From Arthrobacter zhangbolii (GTDB lineage: Bacteria > Actinomycetota > Actinomycetes > Actinomycetales > Micrococcaceae), in assembly GCF_022869865.1 (NCBI RefSeq), contig NZ_CP094984.1, positions 806,001 to 870,000 of the forward strand: a DNA stretch of 64,000 nt, in the 5' to 3' direction. A model generated the notes under the pieces. It did not search any database. It saw only the letters and a list, made by a program, of their open reading frames with translations, and had not been told where the DNA came from. This document shows, in pieces, positions 39,539 through 48,140 of the stretch; the first letter of the stretch is position 1, and each line of letters begins with the position of its first letter. Both the position numbers and the translations under genes were made by a program.

Positions 39539-41674
39539 ATGAAATTCTGTCCCGAATGCGGCAAACAACAGGAACCCGGAGGCCGGTTCTGTCCGGAGTG
39601 CGGGTTCGCGATGGGCACTGATGCCTCTGCCGCGCCGTCAGGGGCGCACGCTCCCGCCACGGCATCACCGGCTGCGTCACCGGCAGCGGCACCGGAACGG
39701 CAGCCCGAGTTCGCAGCAGCCGGCCACCCCGGCCAGGGCATGAGCCAGCAGCACCAGGACCAGCACCTGGGCCAGGGGCAGCCGTACTCCGGGACCCCCG
39801 CCCCCGGTAATTCCCCCTACGGCCAGGCGCAGGCTCCGGCTCAGCCGGCCCAGAAGCGTCCCTCAGCCTTCGCCGGCGTTCCGGTCAGCGACTACGTGAG
39901 GGACGGTATTGCCGTCCTGCTGCTGTTCTTCTCCCTCTTTATGACCTGGACCTTTGGCTCCGGAAGCTACTACGGGGCCGAGTCGACGGCGGGCACCCGC
40001 CTGGACGTCCTGCTGATTACCCTGCTGAGCATCTTCTCGGTGGGCGTGAGCTACCTCTGGCGCGCCGGGGTCTTTGGCCCCAAGATCGGCTACCGGCAGG
40101 TCCAGGACATCAAGGCACTGGCCAACCTGCCCTACCTCATCCTCGTGGTGGTGTATCTGGTGATGAGCATGGCGGCAGCGGGTTCCTTCGACTCGAGCCT
40201 GAGCATCCTCGATGCCGCTCCGGCCTTCGGGCTGGCAGGCGCCATCATGGCGGCACAGCCCCGCCGCGGCGAAATTGCCCCCGGCACCGTGGACGCACCC
40301 CGGAACCGGCGCTGGGTCTTCGTCACCATGGGAATCGCCGGCCTTGCCGCAGTGACGGTCCTGGCACAGATCATCATCCGCATTGTGGAGGTTGCCGGCC
40401 GCGGCGACGATCCCATCTACCAGTCCCTGGGACTGGGCAACCCCTGGATCCCCACCCTGCTGCTGTCCCTCGTTGGCCTGGTCTCCGTAGCCGTCCTGGC
40501 CCTAGTGGCACTGAACGTCTTCCGCGGATCCGACACCTGGCGGTTCACCGGAGTCTGCATCGGCGTCGGCGCCTTGTTCCTCGGCCTGATCTCCCTGATG
40601 GGCGCCTACGGAGTATCCCTGGACTACTACGCCGGCTCGCCGTCCTTCTCGCTGATCTTCTGGATGGCCTTCGGCGCTGCCGTTTCGGCGCCGTCGGTCG
40701 CACGCCTGACCCAGCACACCCAGGCAGCTCCGGCGGACCGGCGCACCGCGCTGAAGCCGGCGATCCTGCTCACCCTCATCCTGACGTCCGCACTGGCCGC
40801 CCTGTCCCTGTTCTCCATGGTCTGGACGCTCGTTGAAGATTACGACGGCGCCGCCACCTGGGCCATCTCCTTCGTCTTCGCGCTGGTTATGGTTGCCGGC
40901 GCCGTCATGCTGCCCAAGGTAGCTGCCCGCGACCAGCGTTCCGCCTACGTGATGGGCAGTGCCTACGCAGCCATCCTGTTTGTGCTCGGACTCGTCCTGA
41001 TGATCATCCGGATTGTCCGCAACGACGGCTCGGCAAATGAAGTGGGCACCGGCAGCACGGCCACCATCATCATGGTGCTCACCTGGGTCATGCCGTTTGT
41101 GATCCTGGCTGTCCTCTGGCTGGACAAGGCGGCCCGGGAACACTTCAGGACACTGGCACCGACCGGCGGCGTTGGCGCCGGCTTCACGTTCGACGCCGCT
41201 CCGCAGCAGCAGGCGCCGGGTCACAACGCACCGGTCCAGCACGTGCCGGGTCAGCCGGTTCAGCAGACTCCGGTCCAGCACGCACCGGTTCAGCCGGCCC
41301 CGGCCTCGGCCAGCCAGGCAGCTCCGGCCGCCTCGGCCGCAGGACAGGGTGCTGGCGTGGAAGCCCCGGCTGCCGGATCCCCGGTTGCCGGCACCGGCAG
41401 CACCGCTGACGAGAGTGTTCAGCCCGCCGCAGCAGGAACGGCTCCGGAAGCCGAAAGCGCTGCCGAAGCCGGAACGGCTGCGGACCCGGATGCCGCACTG
41501 ATCGCCGGGGCCGCTGATCCGGCCACGGCTCTGGCCCGGCTGCAGGAACTGGCCACCCACCCGCGGGCACGGGTGGCCGTTGCCGGCAACCCGTCCACCT
41601 ACCCGGATCTGCTCAACTGGCTGGGCCAGCTGGGGGATCCGGCAGTGGACGAGGCACTGCGGCGCCGGCAGTAA
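39539..41674 (+). CDS. Zinc-ribbon, polytopic membrane protein with C-terminal LRV unit
   Basis: 711 residues. Zinc ribbon FCPECGKQQEPGGRFCPECG at 4-23; Gln/Pro-rich linker to about 110; then 10-11 membrane segments beginning RDGIAVLLLFFSLFMTWTFG and ending MPFVILAVLWLDKAAREHF near 540; a second Gln/Pro/Ala linker; and a final LRV unit LARLQELATHPRARVAVAGN. No transporter signature is visible. RBS AAGGAAGG precedes the ATG. The zinc ribbon is shared with the preceding gene and the LRV unit with the small protein at 33425, so the three may form one envelope system. Confidence 0.8.
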   Translation: MKFCPECGKQQEPGGRFCPECGFAMGTDASAAPSGAHAPATASPAASPAAAPERQPEFAAAGHPGQGMSQQHQDQHLGQGQPYSGTPAPGNSPYGQAQAPAQPAQKRPSAFAGVPVSDYVRDGIAVLLLFFSLFMTWTFGSGSYYGAESTAGTRLDVLLITLLSIFSVGVSYLWRAGVFGPKIGYRQVQDIKALANLPYLILVVVYLVMSMAAAGSFDSSLSILDAAPAFGLAGAIMAAQPRRGEIAPGTVDAPRNRRWVFVTMGIAGLAAVTVLAQIIIRIVEVAGRGDDPIYQSLGLGNPWIPTLLLSLVGLVSVAVLALVALNVFRGSDTWRFTGVCIGVGALFLGLISLMGAYGVSLDYYAGSPSFSLIFWMAFGAAVSAPSVARLTQHTQAAPADRRTALKPAILLTLILTSALAALSLFSMVWTLVEDYDGAATWAISFVFALVMVAGAVMLPKVAARDQRSAYVMGSAYAAILFVLGLVLMIIRIVRNDGSANEVGTGSTATIIMVLTWVMPFVILAVLWLDKAAREHFRTLAPTGGVGAGFTFDAAPQQQAPGHNAPVQHVPGQPVQQTPVQHAPVQPAPASASQAAPAASAAGQGAGVEAPAAGSPVAGTGSTADESVQPAAAGTAPEAESAAEAGTAADPDAALIAGAADPATALARLQELATHPRARVAVAGNPSTYPDLLNWLGQLGDPAVDEALRRRQ

Positions 41675-41676
41675 GC

Positions 41677-42747
41677 ATGAAACGGCTGGCGGCGGGTGTC
41701 CTGGCAGCGGTGGTAATCCTCACCGCCTGCACGGCGACGCCTGCCGCCGGCCCCTCCGGCCCGGCCGGAGAAACAACAGCATCGGGGCTGTCACCGTCGG
41801 CGGCAGCCCCGGTGTCGCCGTCGGCACCCGTACCGTCGGCACCCGTACCTTCAGCATCGGAGCCTGAACCCTCCCGTCCCACCGGCTGGCTGGCCGCCGT
41901 CACCGGCGACACCGGGCGCCTGGCCATCCTGGGGGATTCCTTCGCCTCCGGCGAGGGCGCCGGCAGCTACCGGCCCGCCGGCGACGCTCGCCGGGATTCC
42001 TGCCACCGCAGCACCTACGCCGTGGCCTCCGAGCTCTTTCCCCCGGACAGTATTGCCAACCTGGCCTGTTCCCGGGCGACCACCGGGCATCTCACCGCCC
42101 CGCAGACGCTGGCGTTCCGTGAGCCCACACAGCCCGGCGCCGGGCCCGGGTCCGTTCCGCCCCAGCTGCAGCAGCTGCAGGGCTTCGACCCCACGCTGGT
42201 GATCCTTTCCGTGGGCGGCAACAACCTGGATTTCGCCGGTATTCTGCAGGCCTGCCTGCTGGATACCAGGCCCTGCACCGAAAACCCCGCCCTGCGCGCG
42301 GATGCCGCTGTGCAGCTCGCGGCGCTGCAGCCGGACCTTGAAGCGGCCTATTCAGCACTGGCCAGCGCCGTTGCCGCACCCGTCCTGGTGCTTCCCTATC
42401 CCCAGCTTTTTGATGCGCCCGACGGCGGCTGCGGGCGCCTCAGCGTCGAGGAACAGGGGTTCGCCCGAGAGCTGGTGGGAGAACTGAACACCGTGATCCG
42501 TGCGGCGGTAAACAATGTCCCGCAGGCAAACGTGTATTTCGTAGAGGCGGCGCAGGACGCCCTGGACGGCCACGGTGCCTGCAGCGAGGAACCCTACCTG
42601 CATGCCGCCAATGTCTCCGGCCTGCTGCAGGCCGCCGATTCGCCCACCGCCAACCAGGAACTGCTGCACCCCACCCGGCAGGGATACCGGGCCATGACCG
42701 ATGCCATCGTCGAATGGGCTGCGGCGTACCCCGTCACAGCCGGATAA
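41677..42747 (+). CDS. SGNH/GDSL-family hydrolase lipoprotein
   Basis: 356 residues. The lipobox LTAC gives a lipidated Cys near 17, followed by a Ser/Pro linker. Block I is ILGDSFASGEG with the nucleophile Ser, block III VILSVGGNNLDF (Gly/Asn), and block V LLHPTRQGYRAM with the catalytic His; six or more Cys suggest disulfides, as in secreted esterases of this type. It probably cleaves an ester or acetyl group on a lipid, glycan or wall polymer. It begins 2 bp after the preceding stop, so it is in the same operon. Confidence 0.88.
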   Translation: MKRLAAGVLAAVVILTACTATPAAGPSGPAGETTASGLSPSAAAPVSPSAPVPSAPVPSASEPEPSRPTGWLAAVTGDTGRLAILGDSFASGEGAGSYRPAGDARRDSCHRSTYAVASELFPPDSIANLACSRATTGHLTAPQTLAFREPTQPGAGPGSVPPQLQQLQGFDPTLVILSVGGNNLDFAGILQACLLDTRPCTENPALRADAAVQLAALQPDLEAAYSALASAVAAPVLVLPYPQLFDAPDGGCGRLSVEEQGFARELVGELNTVIRAAVNNVPQANVYFVEAAQDALDGHGACSEEPYLHAANVSGLLQAADSPTANQELLHPTRQGYRAMTDAIVEWAAAYPVTAG

Positions 42748-42774
42748 CCGGCCCCGCCCTCTACCAGGGGACTG

Positions 42775-42942
42775 CCGCCGTCACCGCCGGAAGGACTGCC
42801 GCCATCGCCGCCGGGAGGACTGCCGCCGTCGGCAAGGGACCCGGCAACCACTGGACCTAGCCACAGGACCGACAGCCACAGGACCCGGCAGCCACTGGTC
42901 CCAGCCACAGGACCCGACAACCACAGGACCCGGACACGGAAA
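42775..42942. repeat. Two short degenerate tandem repeats
   Basis: Three copies of a 24-bp unit starting GGACTGCCGCC are followed by five or six spaced copies of CCACAGGACC/CCACTGGACC with 3-6 nt between. Neither strand gives a convincing protein. This fills the gap between the SGNH gene and the terminator below. Confidence 0.55.
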
Positions 42943-42971
42943 GACCCCCGGGACGTGATGTCCCGGGGGTC
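42943..42971 (-). terminator. Rho-independent-like terminator of the MFS gene
   Basis: GACCCCCGGGAC and GTCCCGGGGGTC are perfect 12-bp arms with a 5-nt loop. On minus it is followed by TTTCC, and it lies just after the MFS stop. It can serve the convergent plus-strand operon as well. Confidence 0.75.
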
Positions 42972-42991
42972 CGGTAAAGCCGTGGGGTGGA

Positions 42992-44383
42992 CTATGCCTG
43001 CGTTGCGGCCTTGCGGGCGTCCTGCCCGGCAGCGTCCGGCAGTTCGTCCTGGGTGCTGAAGCTGTCCGAGCTGGCGTACCCGTCGCCCATGTTCCTGGAC
43101 CGCGCCAGCAGGCCCAGCACACAGCCGATGGTCAGGCCCACGTGCACCAGGGCCAGGGCGACCACCGCCAGGATGGAGCCGCTGACGTTGAGCAGGTACT
43201 GGCCCATCATGGGCGCCGTCCCGGCAAACAGGGTGGAACTGAGCTGGTAGCTCAGGGAAATGCCGGTGTAGCGGATATTCGGCGGGAAGGATTTGGCCAG
43301 GATCCCGGCCAGCGCGGCGTAGTACATGGAGTGCGGGATGGTGGCCACCGCCATGCCCACCACGGCCAGCAGGTAGTTCCCGGTCCCGATCATGATGAAC
43401 ATCAGCGGCATAAAGACCAGTTCCGGCACCAGCAGCAGCAGGACGGCCTTGCGCAGGTCCATCTTCGAGGCGATGAGCGCGCCGAAGGGCTGCACGCAGA
43501 ACTGCACCACCAAGGCAATGGTCACAATGGTCAGGAAGGTGGAGCGGTCAAACAGCCCGCTGTCCACGGCCCAGGCCAGAGCGAAGGTCCCCTTGAAGTA
43601 GGTGGCGGAGACGGCGATGATGCAGGCGCCGATACCCAGGACCACAATGCCCTTGGAATGGCGCAGCACCTCGGTGAACGGGGTCTTGGCGACGGTCTTG
43701 GTGACCATCATTTCCTTCATGGCCGGGGATTCCTCGATGCTCAGCCGGATGAACAGGCCAATGCCCACCAGGACGGCGGAGAGCAGGAACGGAATGCGCC
43801 AGCCCCAGGAGAGGAACTGTTCGTCCGGCAGCTGTGCCACGGCGAGCCAGACCAGGGTGGAGAGCAGGTTGCCCATGGGGGAGCCCTGCTGGGCGAAGGC
43901 GCCGTAGATGATGCCCTTGCCCTTGGGTGCGTGTTCAGCGGCCAGGACGACGGCGCCGCCCCACTCGCCGCCCATCGCGATGCCTTGGATGAGGCGCAGG
44001 AACACCAGGATCACGGCGGCCCACATGCCGATCTGTCCGTACGTGGGCAGCAGCCCGACGGCGGTGGTGCAGATGCCCATCATCAGCAGGGTGGTGACCA
44101 GCGCCTTCTTGCGGCCGAACTTGTCACCGAAGTGGCCGAACACCACGCCGCCCAGCGGGCGGGCCAGGAACCCGACCCAGAAGGTCGCGAAGGCGGCAAG
44201 CGTGCCCACGGCGGCGTCCTCGGCCGGGAAGAAGATCTGCCCGAAGACCAGGGCCGAGGCGGTGCCGTAGGCGTAAAAGTCGTACCACTCGACGGTGGTT
44301 CCGGCGAAGGAGGCGAAACCGGCCTTCTTTGCCATCCGGGTGCGCGTTTCCGCGTCAACCGCTGGGGTTTGATTAGTGCTCAC
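42992..44383 (-). CDS. MFS transporter, metabolite:H+ symporter (MHS) family
   Basis: 463 residues from GTG 44383 (GGAGC upstream); the frame extends 15 codons further without a signal. About 12 membrane segments. MHS hallmarks: FAGTTVEWYDFYAYGTASAL, HFGDKFGRKKALV (loop 2-3) and QGIAMGGEWGGAVVLAAEHA. The family imports shikimate, citrate, dicarboxylates, betaine and aromatic acids with protons. Given the neighbouring LysR regulator and CoA-transferase/beta-oxidation genes, it probably imports the acid these genes degrade. Confidence 0.92.
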   Translation of the reverse strand: MSTNQTPAVDAETRTRMAKKAGFASFAGTTVEWYDFYAYGTASALVFGQIFFPAEDAAVGTLAAFATFWVGFLARPLGGVVFGHFGDKFGRKKALVTTLLMMGICTTAVGLLPTYGQIGMWAAVILVFLRLIQGIAMGGEWGGAVVLAAEHAPKGKGIIYGAFAQQGSPMGNLLSTLVWLAVAQLPDEQFLSWGWRIPFLLSAVLVGIGLFIRLSIEESPAMKEMMVTKTVAKTPFTEVLRHSKGIVVLGIGACIIAVSATYFKGTFALAWAVDSGLFDRSTFLTIVTIALVVQFCVQPFGALIASKMDLRKAVLLLLVPELVFMPLMFIMIGTGNYLLAVVGMAVATIPHSMYYAALAGILAKSFPPNIRYTGISLSYQLSSTLFAGTAPMMGQYLLNVSGSILAVVALALVHVGLTIGCVLGLLARSRNMGDGYASSDSFSTQDELPDAAGQDARKAATQA

Positions 44384-44410
44384 AACAGCTCCGGTGTAAG
44401 TGATGGGGGG

Positions 44411-44430
44411 ATGTGTGACAGGCCACACAT
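44411..44430. promoter_or_regulatory. Palindrome upstream of the MFS gene
   Basis: ATGTGTG (44411-44417) and CACACAT (44424-44430) form a perfect inverted repeat with a 6-nt spacer, 28 bp before the transporter start. This is a likely operator. It does not look like a LysR box. Confidence 0.4.
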
Positions 44431-44507
44431 AAAGATTTCCTCACTCACCTTGCCAGTACGCACTGAGAGCGTCCAATAACCAATCTGACCAACAGTAGGA
44501 CGAAATA

Positions 44508-45434
44508 TTACTGAATTCCTGAGGGAAGCCGGCTTTCCTCAGGAATCGGGGTGGGAAGGACTTCTTCGGCAATCTTCAGCACCGCCTGAACCGCTGCGGA
44601 AGCATTGTCCTTCCGCCAGGCCAGGACGGCCGCCATCTCCGGAATATCGTCATCAAGATTCCGATAAACCAGTCCCGGGGTATTGATGTGCTGGACCGAA
44701 GAAACCGTAATTGTTACGCCAACGCCCGCGGCCACCAGGCCCAGGATCGTGTAGGAATCCGGAGCCTCCTGCATGATGCGCGGCGTGAAGCCGGCATTCA
44801 TGGCCACCTGGATCAGGGCATCCCGGACGGTGGAGCCGCGGGTCCCCGGGAACGTCACGAAGGGTTCCTCGGCCAGGTCCGCCGCACTGATGCTCTCGCG
44901 GCCGGCGAGGGGGTGGTCGCTCGGCAGGGCAGCGACCAGCCGCTCGTATTCGTACACCCGGGTGCTCAAGGCCGAATCACGCACCGGCAGCCGGGCAAAG
45001 CCGATGTCCAGGGTGCCTGCCGTGACTTCAGCCAGGGCCGCGCCGGCGTAGGTCTGGCCCTGCAGGACCAGCTCGATGCCGGGTTGTTCGGCGCGTACGG
45101 CCCGGGCCAGTTTGGGCAGTGCAGCACGGCTGCTGGCACCGGCGAAACCCACCACCACCCGGCCCACGATTTCCGAGTTGCCCAGCACCGCTGCGCGTTT
45201 GGCCACTTCGACGTCGGCGAGCACCTGCCGGGCCGGGCCCAGCAGTGCCGCACCGGCGTCACTCAGCGTCACGGACCGGGTGTTGCGGTGGAAGAGCTGG
45301 ACCCCGAGTTCCTTTTCCAGATGCCGGATCTGCTGGCTCAGCGCCGGCTGGGCCGTGTGCAGGCGCGCGGCGGCCCGGCCAAAATGCAGTTCCTCCGCCG
45401 TTGCCACAAAGCCGATCAAATGCCGAAGTTCCAT
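44508..45434 (-). CDS. LysR family transcriptional regulator
   Basis: 308 residues. The N-terminal winged helix MELRHLIGFVATAEELHFGR and ARLHTAQPALSQQIRHLEKE is classical. The effector domain opens GRVVVGFAGASSRAALPKL with EYERLVAALPSDHPLAGRE, similar to regulators of aromatic and dicarboxylic acid catabolism. Divergent from the CoA-transferase operon, which it most likely activates. Confidence 0.95.
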   Translation of the reverse strand: MELRHLIGFVATAEELHFGRAAARLHTAQPALSQQIRHLEKELGVQLFHRNTRSVTLSDAGAALLGPARQVLADVEVAKRAAVLGNSEIVGRVVVGFAGASSRAALPKLARAVRAEQPGIELVLQGQTYAGAALAEVTAGTLDIGFARLPVRDSALSTRVYEYERLVAALPSDHPLAGRESISAADLAEEPFVTFPGTRGSTVRDALIQVAMNAGFTPRIMQEAPDSYTILGLVAAGVGVTITVSSVQHINTPGLVYRNLDDDIPEMAAVLAWRKDNASAAVQAVLKIAEEVLPTPIPEESRLPSGIQ

Positions 45435-45463
45435 GGTCCGTCCCGCTACTAGGCAATCATTGA

Positions 45464-45515
45464 GATCTATTTCTTATCACACAAGGCATTTCTAGGTATT
45501 GGACCGTTATAGATC
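45464..45515. promoter_or_regulatory. Candidate LysR control region
   Basis: GATCTAT (45464-45470) and ATAGATC (45509-45515) are perfect inverted copies, 38 bp apart, in the divergent lysR/CoA-transferase promoter. The spacing would suit looping or two LysR dimers. No clean T-N11-A site is unique here. Confidence 0.3.
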
Positions 45516-45564
45516 GGCGGTGCCAGTATGAGGGGCACCACAAAAACCCGGAGGCCGTACAGAA

Positions 45565-46485
45565 ATGATCCAAAAGCAGTATTCCCTTCAGGATGCCGTT
45601 GCCGAATTCGTCAAAGACGGGGACACGGTGGCGCTGGAGGGATTCACGCACCTGATTCCCTTTGCCGCCGGGCATGAAATCATCCGGCAGGGCCGGACCG
45701 GACTGACCCTGGTGCGCATGACACCCGACATTGTGGCGGACCAGCTGGTAGGCGCCGGCGCCGTGGACAAAATGATCTTCGCCTTCACCGGCAACTCGTC
45801 GGTGGGCTCCCTCTACGCCATCCGCCGTGCCGTGGAGGCAGGCGGTCCCGGCTCACTCGCGCTGGAGGAATACAGCCACTACGGACTCCTGGCCCGCTAC
45901 CAGGCCGGCGCTGCGGGGATCCCGTTTATGCCGGTTCGCTCCTACGCCGGCAGCAGCCTGCCGGAGGTGAACCCCAATCTGCGCAAGGTTGCCTCACCCT
46001 TTGACCCCGGGGTGGAGACCTACGTGGTTCCGGCACTGAATCCCGACGTTGCCATCATTCACGCCCAGCGTGCGGACCGGCACGGCAACATCCAGAGCTG
46101 GGGCATTCTCGGACCGCAGCAGGAAGCGGCGTTCGCCTCCAAACGCACCATTGCCCTGGTGGAGGAGATAGTGCCTGACGAGGTGATCCGCTCGGATCCG
46201 AACCGCACCGCCGTCCCGGGGTTCGCCGTCGACGCCGTGGTGGAGGTGCCCTACGGTGCCCACCCCTCCTTTGTCCAGGGCTACTATGACCGCGACAACA
46301 CGTTCTACCGCTCCTGGTCGGCCATCAGCAAGAACCCTGAACGCCTTGAGGCCTGGCTGCAGGAATGGGTCCACGACACCGGAGACCACGCCGGCTACGT
46401 CGCCAAACTCGGCCCGGACTTCTTTGCTCCGCTGACCCCCGAACCGCACCTGTCCACCCCGGTAAATTACGGAAGCGTCCGATGA
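45565..46485 (+). CDS. CoA-transferase subunit A (glutaconate/3-oxoadipate/IpdA type)
   Basis: 306 residues. Family I CoA-transferase alpha subunit: FVKDGDTVALEGFTHLIPFA, TLVRMTPDIVADQLVGAG, GPGSLALEEYSHYGLLARYQ and NPDVAIIHAQRADRHGNIQS. It transfers CoA to a free acid, activating it for beta-oxidation. The substrate may be a dicarboxylate or a ring-opened aromatic or steroid fragment; the family alone does not decide. GGAGG lies 10 bp before the ATG. First gene of a five-gene operon. Confidence 0.92.
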   Translation: MIQKQYSLQDAVAEFVKDGDTVALEGFTHLIPFAAGHEIIRQGRTGLTLVRMTPDIVADQLVGAGAVDKMIFAFTGNSSVGSLYAIRRAVEAGGPGSLALEEYSHYGLLARYQAGAAGIPFMPVRSYAGSSLPEVNPNLRKVASPFDPGVETYVVPALNPDVAIIHAQRADRHGNIQSWGILGPQQEAAFASKRTIALVEEIVPDEVIRSDPNRTAVPGFAVDAVVEVPYGAHPSFVQGYYDRDNTFYRSWSAISKNPERLEAWLQEWVHDTGDHAGYVAKLGPDFFAPLTPEPHLSTPVNYGSVR

Positions 46486-47300
46486 CTCCCTTCACCGCCC
46501 TCCCGAACAACACCGCCGCCGCAGACGACGCGGCGGCACCCGCATACACTTCCAGCGAACTGCTGGCAGCGGTCAGCTGCCGTTACCTGCAGGGCACCCG
46601 CCGGGTCTTTGCCGGCATCGGACTGCCCACCCTCGCCGTGGCCCTGGCCCAGAAGTCCACCAGCCCGGACATTGAGCAGGTCTATGAATCCGGCGTCTGC
46701 GGCGCCCATCCGCCCCGGCTGCCCGAGACCATTGCCGATGCCTCGCTGGCCACCGGTGCCGAGGCCATCCTCACCATGCCCGTGCTGTTCGGCTACGTGC
46801 TCCAGGGCGGCTGGATTGACGTGGGGTTCCTGGGGGCGGCGCAGATTGACCGGTTCGGCAGCCTGAACTCCAGCGTCATCGGAGACTGGGAGTCTCCGGA
46901 CGTCCGGTTGCCCGGTTCCGGCGGCGCGGCCGAAGTGATGGCCAACTCCGCCGAGGTTTTTGTGGTGATGCGCCGGCACAACCCCACCTCCTTTGTCCGC
47001 GAGCTGGATTTCTGCACCAGCCCCTCACCCCGGATTGCCCGGGAAAAGGACCCGCTGGTTCCCGCCCAGGGCCGCGGGGTGACCACCGTCATCAGCGATC
47101 TTGGCGTGCTTAAGGCGGATGAAACCGGGGAACTGTGCCTGGCCACGGTGCACGAGGGTGTCAGCGCGGGACAGGTGATCGAGGCCACCGGCTGGCCGCT
47201 GAAGGTGCTGCCCGGCTTGTCCGTCACCCCCGCGCCCACCGCGCAGGAACTGGACCTGCTGCGCAACGAGATCGATCCCGGCCGCGTGTACCTGCGCTGA
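46482..47300 (+). CDS. CoA-transferase subunit B
   Basis: 272 residues; the ATG overlaps the stop of subunit A (ATGA), fixing the start and 1:1 expression. The beta subunit core reads RVFAGIGLPTLAVALAQKST, VYESGVCGAHPPRLPETIAD, GGWIDVGFLGAAQIDRFGSL and LPGSGGAAEVMANSAEVFVV. In family I beta subunits the catalytic Glu is usually in an ESG or ENG motif; YESGVCG fits. Forms a heterotetramer with subunit A. Confidence 0.92.
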   Translation: MTPFTALPNNTAAADDAAAPAYTSSELLAAVSCRYLQGTRRVFAGIGLPTLAVALAQKSTSPDIEQVYESGVCGAHPPRLPETIADASLATGAEAILTMPVLFGYVLQGGWIDVGFLGAAQIDRFGSLNSSVIGDWESPDVRLPGSGGAAEVMANSAEVFVVMRRHNPTSFVRELDFCTSPSPRIAREKDPLVPAQGRGVTTVISDLGVLKADETGELCLATVHEGVSAGQVIEATGWPLKVLPGLSVTPAPTAQELDLLRNEIDPGRVYLR

Positions 47301-47320
47301 TCACGGACAAGGAGACCAGC

Positions 47321-48094
47321 ATGTTCAGTACCCCCGTTTTCGCCGGGCGCACCGCCCTGGTGACCGGCGGCAGCGCGGGCATTGGCCTGGCGATCGCCGG
47401 GACACTCGCCGGCCTCGGCGCGAAGGTAGCGGTGGTCGGCCGGAACAAGGACCGGTTGGACGACGCCGTCGAACAGCTCCGCGCCCACGGCGGCCAGGTG
47501 CGCGGCTACGCAGTGGATGTCCGGGACGCCGCGGAAGTGGCAGCCGTGGTGGACGCCGTCACCGGCGACCTCGGCCCGGTGAGCCTGCTGGTGAACAACG
47601 CGGCGGGCAACTTCCGCGTGGACCCGCTGCAGCTCTCACCCAACGGATGGGCCGCCGTCGTGGACATCGTCCTCACCGGAACCTGGAACGTCACCTCCGC
47701 GGTGGCCCGTACCGCCGTGGATACGGGCACCGGGCTCTCCGTGGTCAGCATCGGCACCTCCGCCGCCGTCACCGGCAGTCCCAGCACCGTCCACTCAGCC
47801 AGCGCCAAAGCCGGCGTGGAAGCCATGACCAAATCACTGGCCAAGGCCTGGGCACCGCACGGTTTCCGGCTCAACGTCCTGACCCCGGGACTCACCGAGG
47901 GCACGGGCGGCACCACGGCGCTCTACCCGGACGCGGACGCGGTGCAGGAGCATGTGCACCGGATTCCGCTGCGCCGGCTGGCCCGCCGCGAGGAAATAGC
48001 CAATGCCTGCGCCTATCTGCTCAGCGATTACGCTTCCTACATCACCGGCACCACACTGCTGATCGACGGCGGCCGGCAGCTGGGCGACCAGTGA
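47321..48094 (+). CDS. SDR oxidoreductase, 2,4-dienoyl-CoA reductase-like
   Basis: 257 residues from ATG 47321 after AAGGAGACC. Cofactor loop TGGSAGIGLAIA; VVGRNKDRL with Arg (NADPH type); LLVNNAAGNF. The usual Tyr of YxxxK is Ser (HSASAKAGVEAMTKSLAKAW), as in the mitochondrial 2,4-dienoyl-CoA reductase family, where other residues do the proton transfer. It ends with SDYASYITGTTLLIDGG. It probably reduces a conjugated dienoyl-CoA during breakdown of an unsaturated acid. Confidence 0.88.
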   Translation: MFSTPVFAGRTALVTGGSAGIGLAIAGTLAGLGAKVAVVGRNKDRLDDAVEQLRAHGGQVRGYAVDVRDAAEVAAVVDAVTGDLGPVSLLVNNAAGNFRVDPLQLSPNGWAAVVDIVLTGTWNVTSAVARTAVDTGTGLSVVSIGTSAAVTGSPSTVHSASAKAGVEAMTKSLAKAWAPHGFRLNVLTPGLTEGTGGTTALYPDADAVQEHVHRIPLRRLARREEIANACAYLLSDYASYITGTTLLIDGGRQLGDQ

Positions 48095-48140
48095 GCCCCG
48101 CACCCGTTCCTGTTCCACCGACCCTAAGCGAGACCTGACA

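Noticed and set aside
42775-42942. CRISPR array
   Set aside because: Units are too short and degenerate, and spacers are 3-6 nt or absent. There are no cas genes in the window.
42594-42958. Open frames through the repeat region, including an 8-residue DGGSPPGG repeat on minus
   Set aside because: The peptide repeat follows from the 24-bp DNA repeat. No start signal, and it overlaps the SGNH gene.
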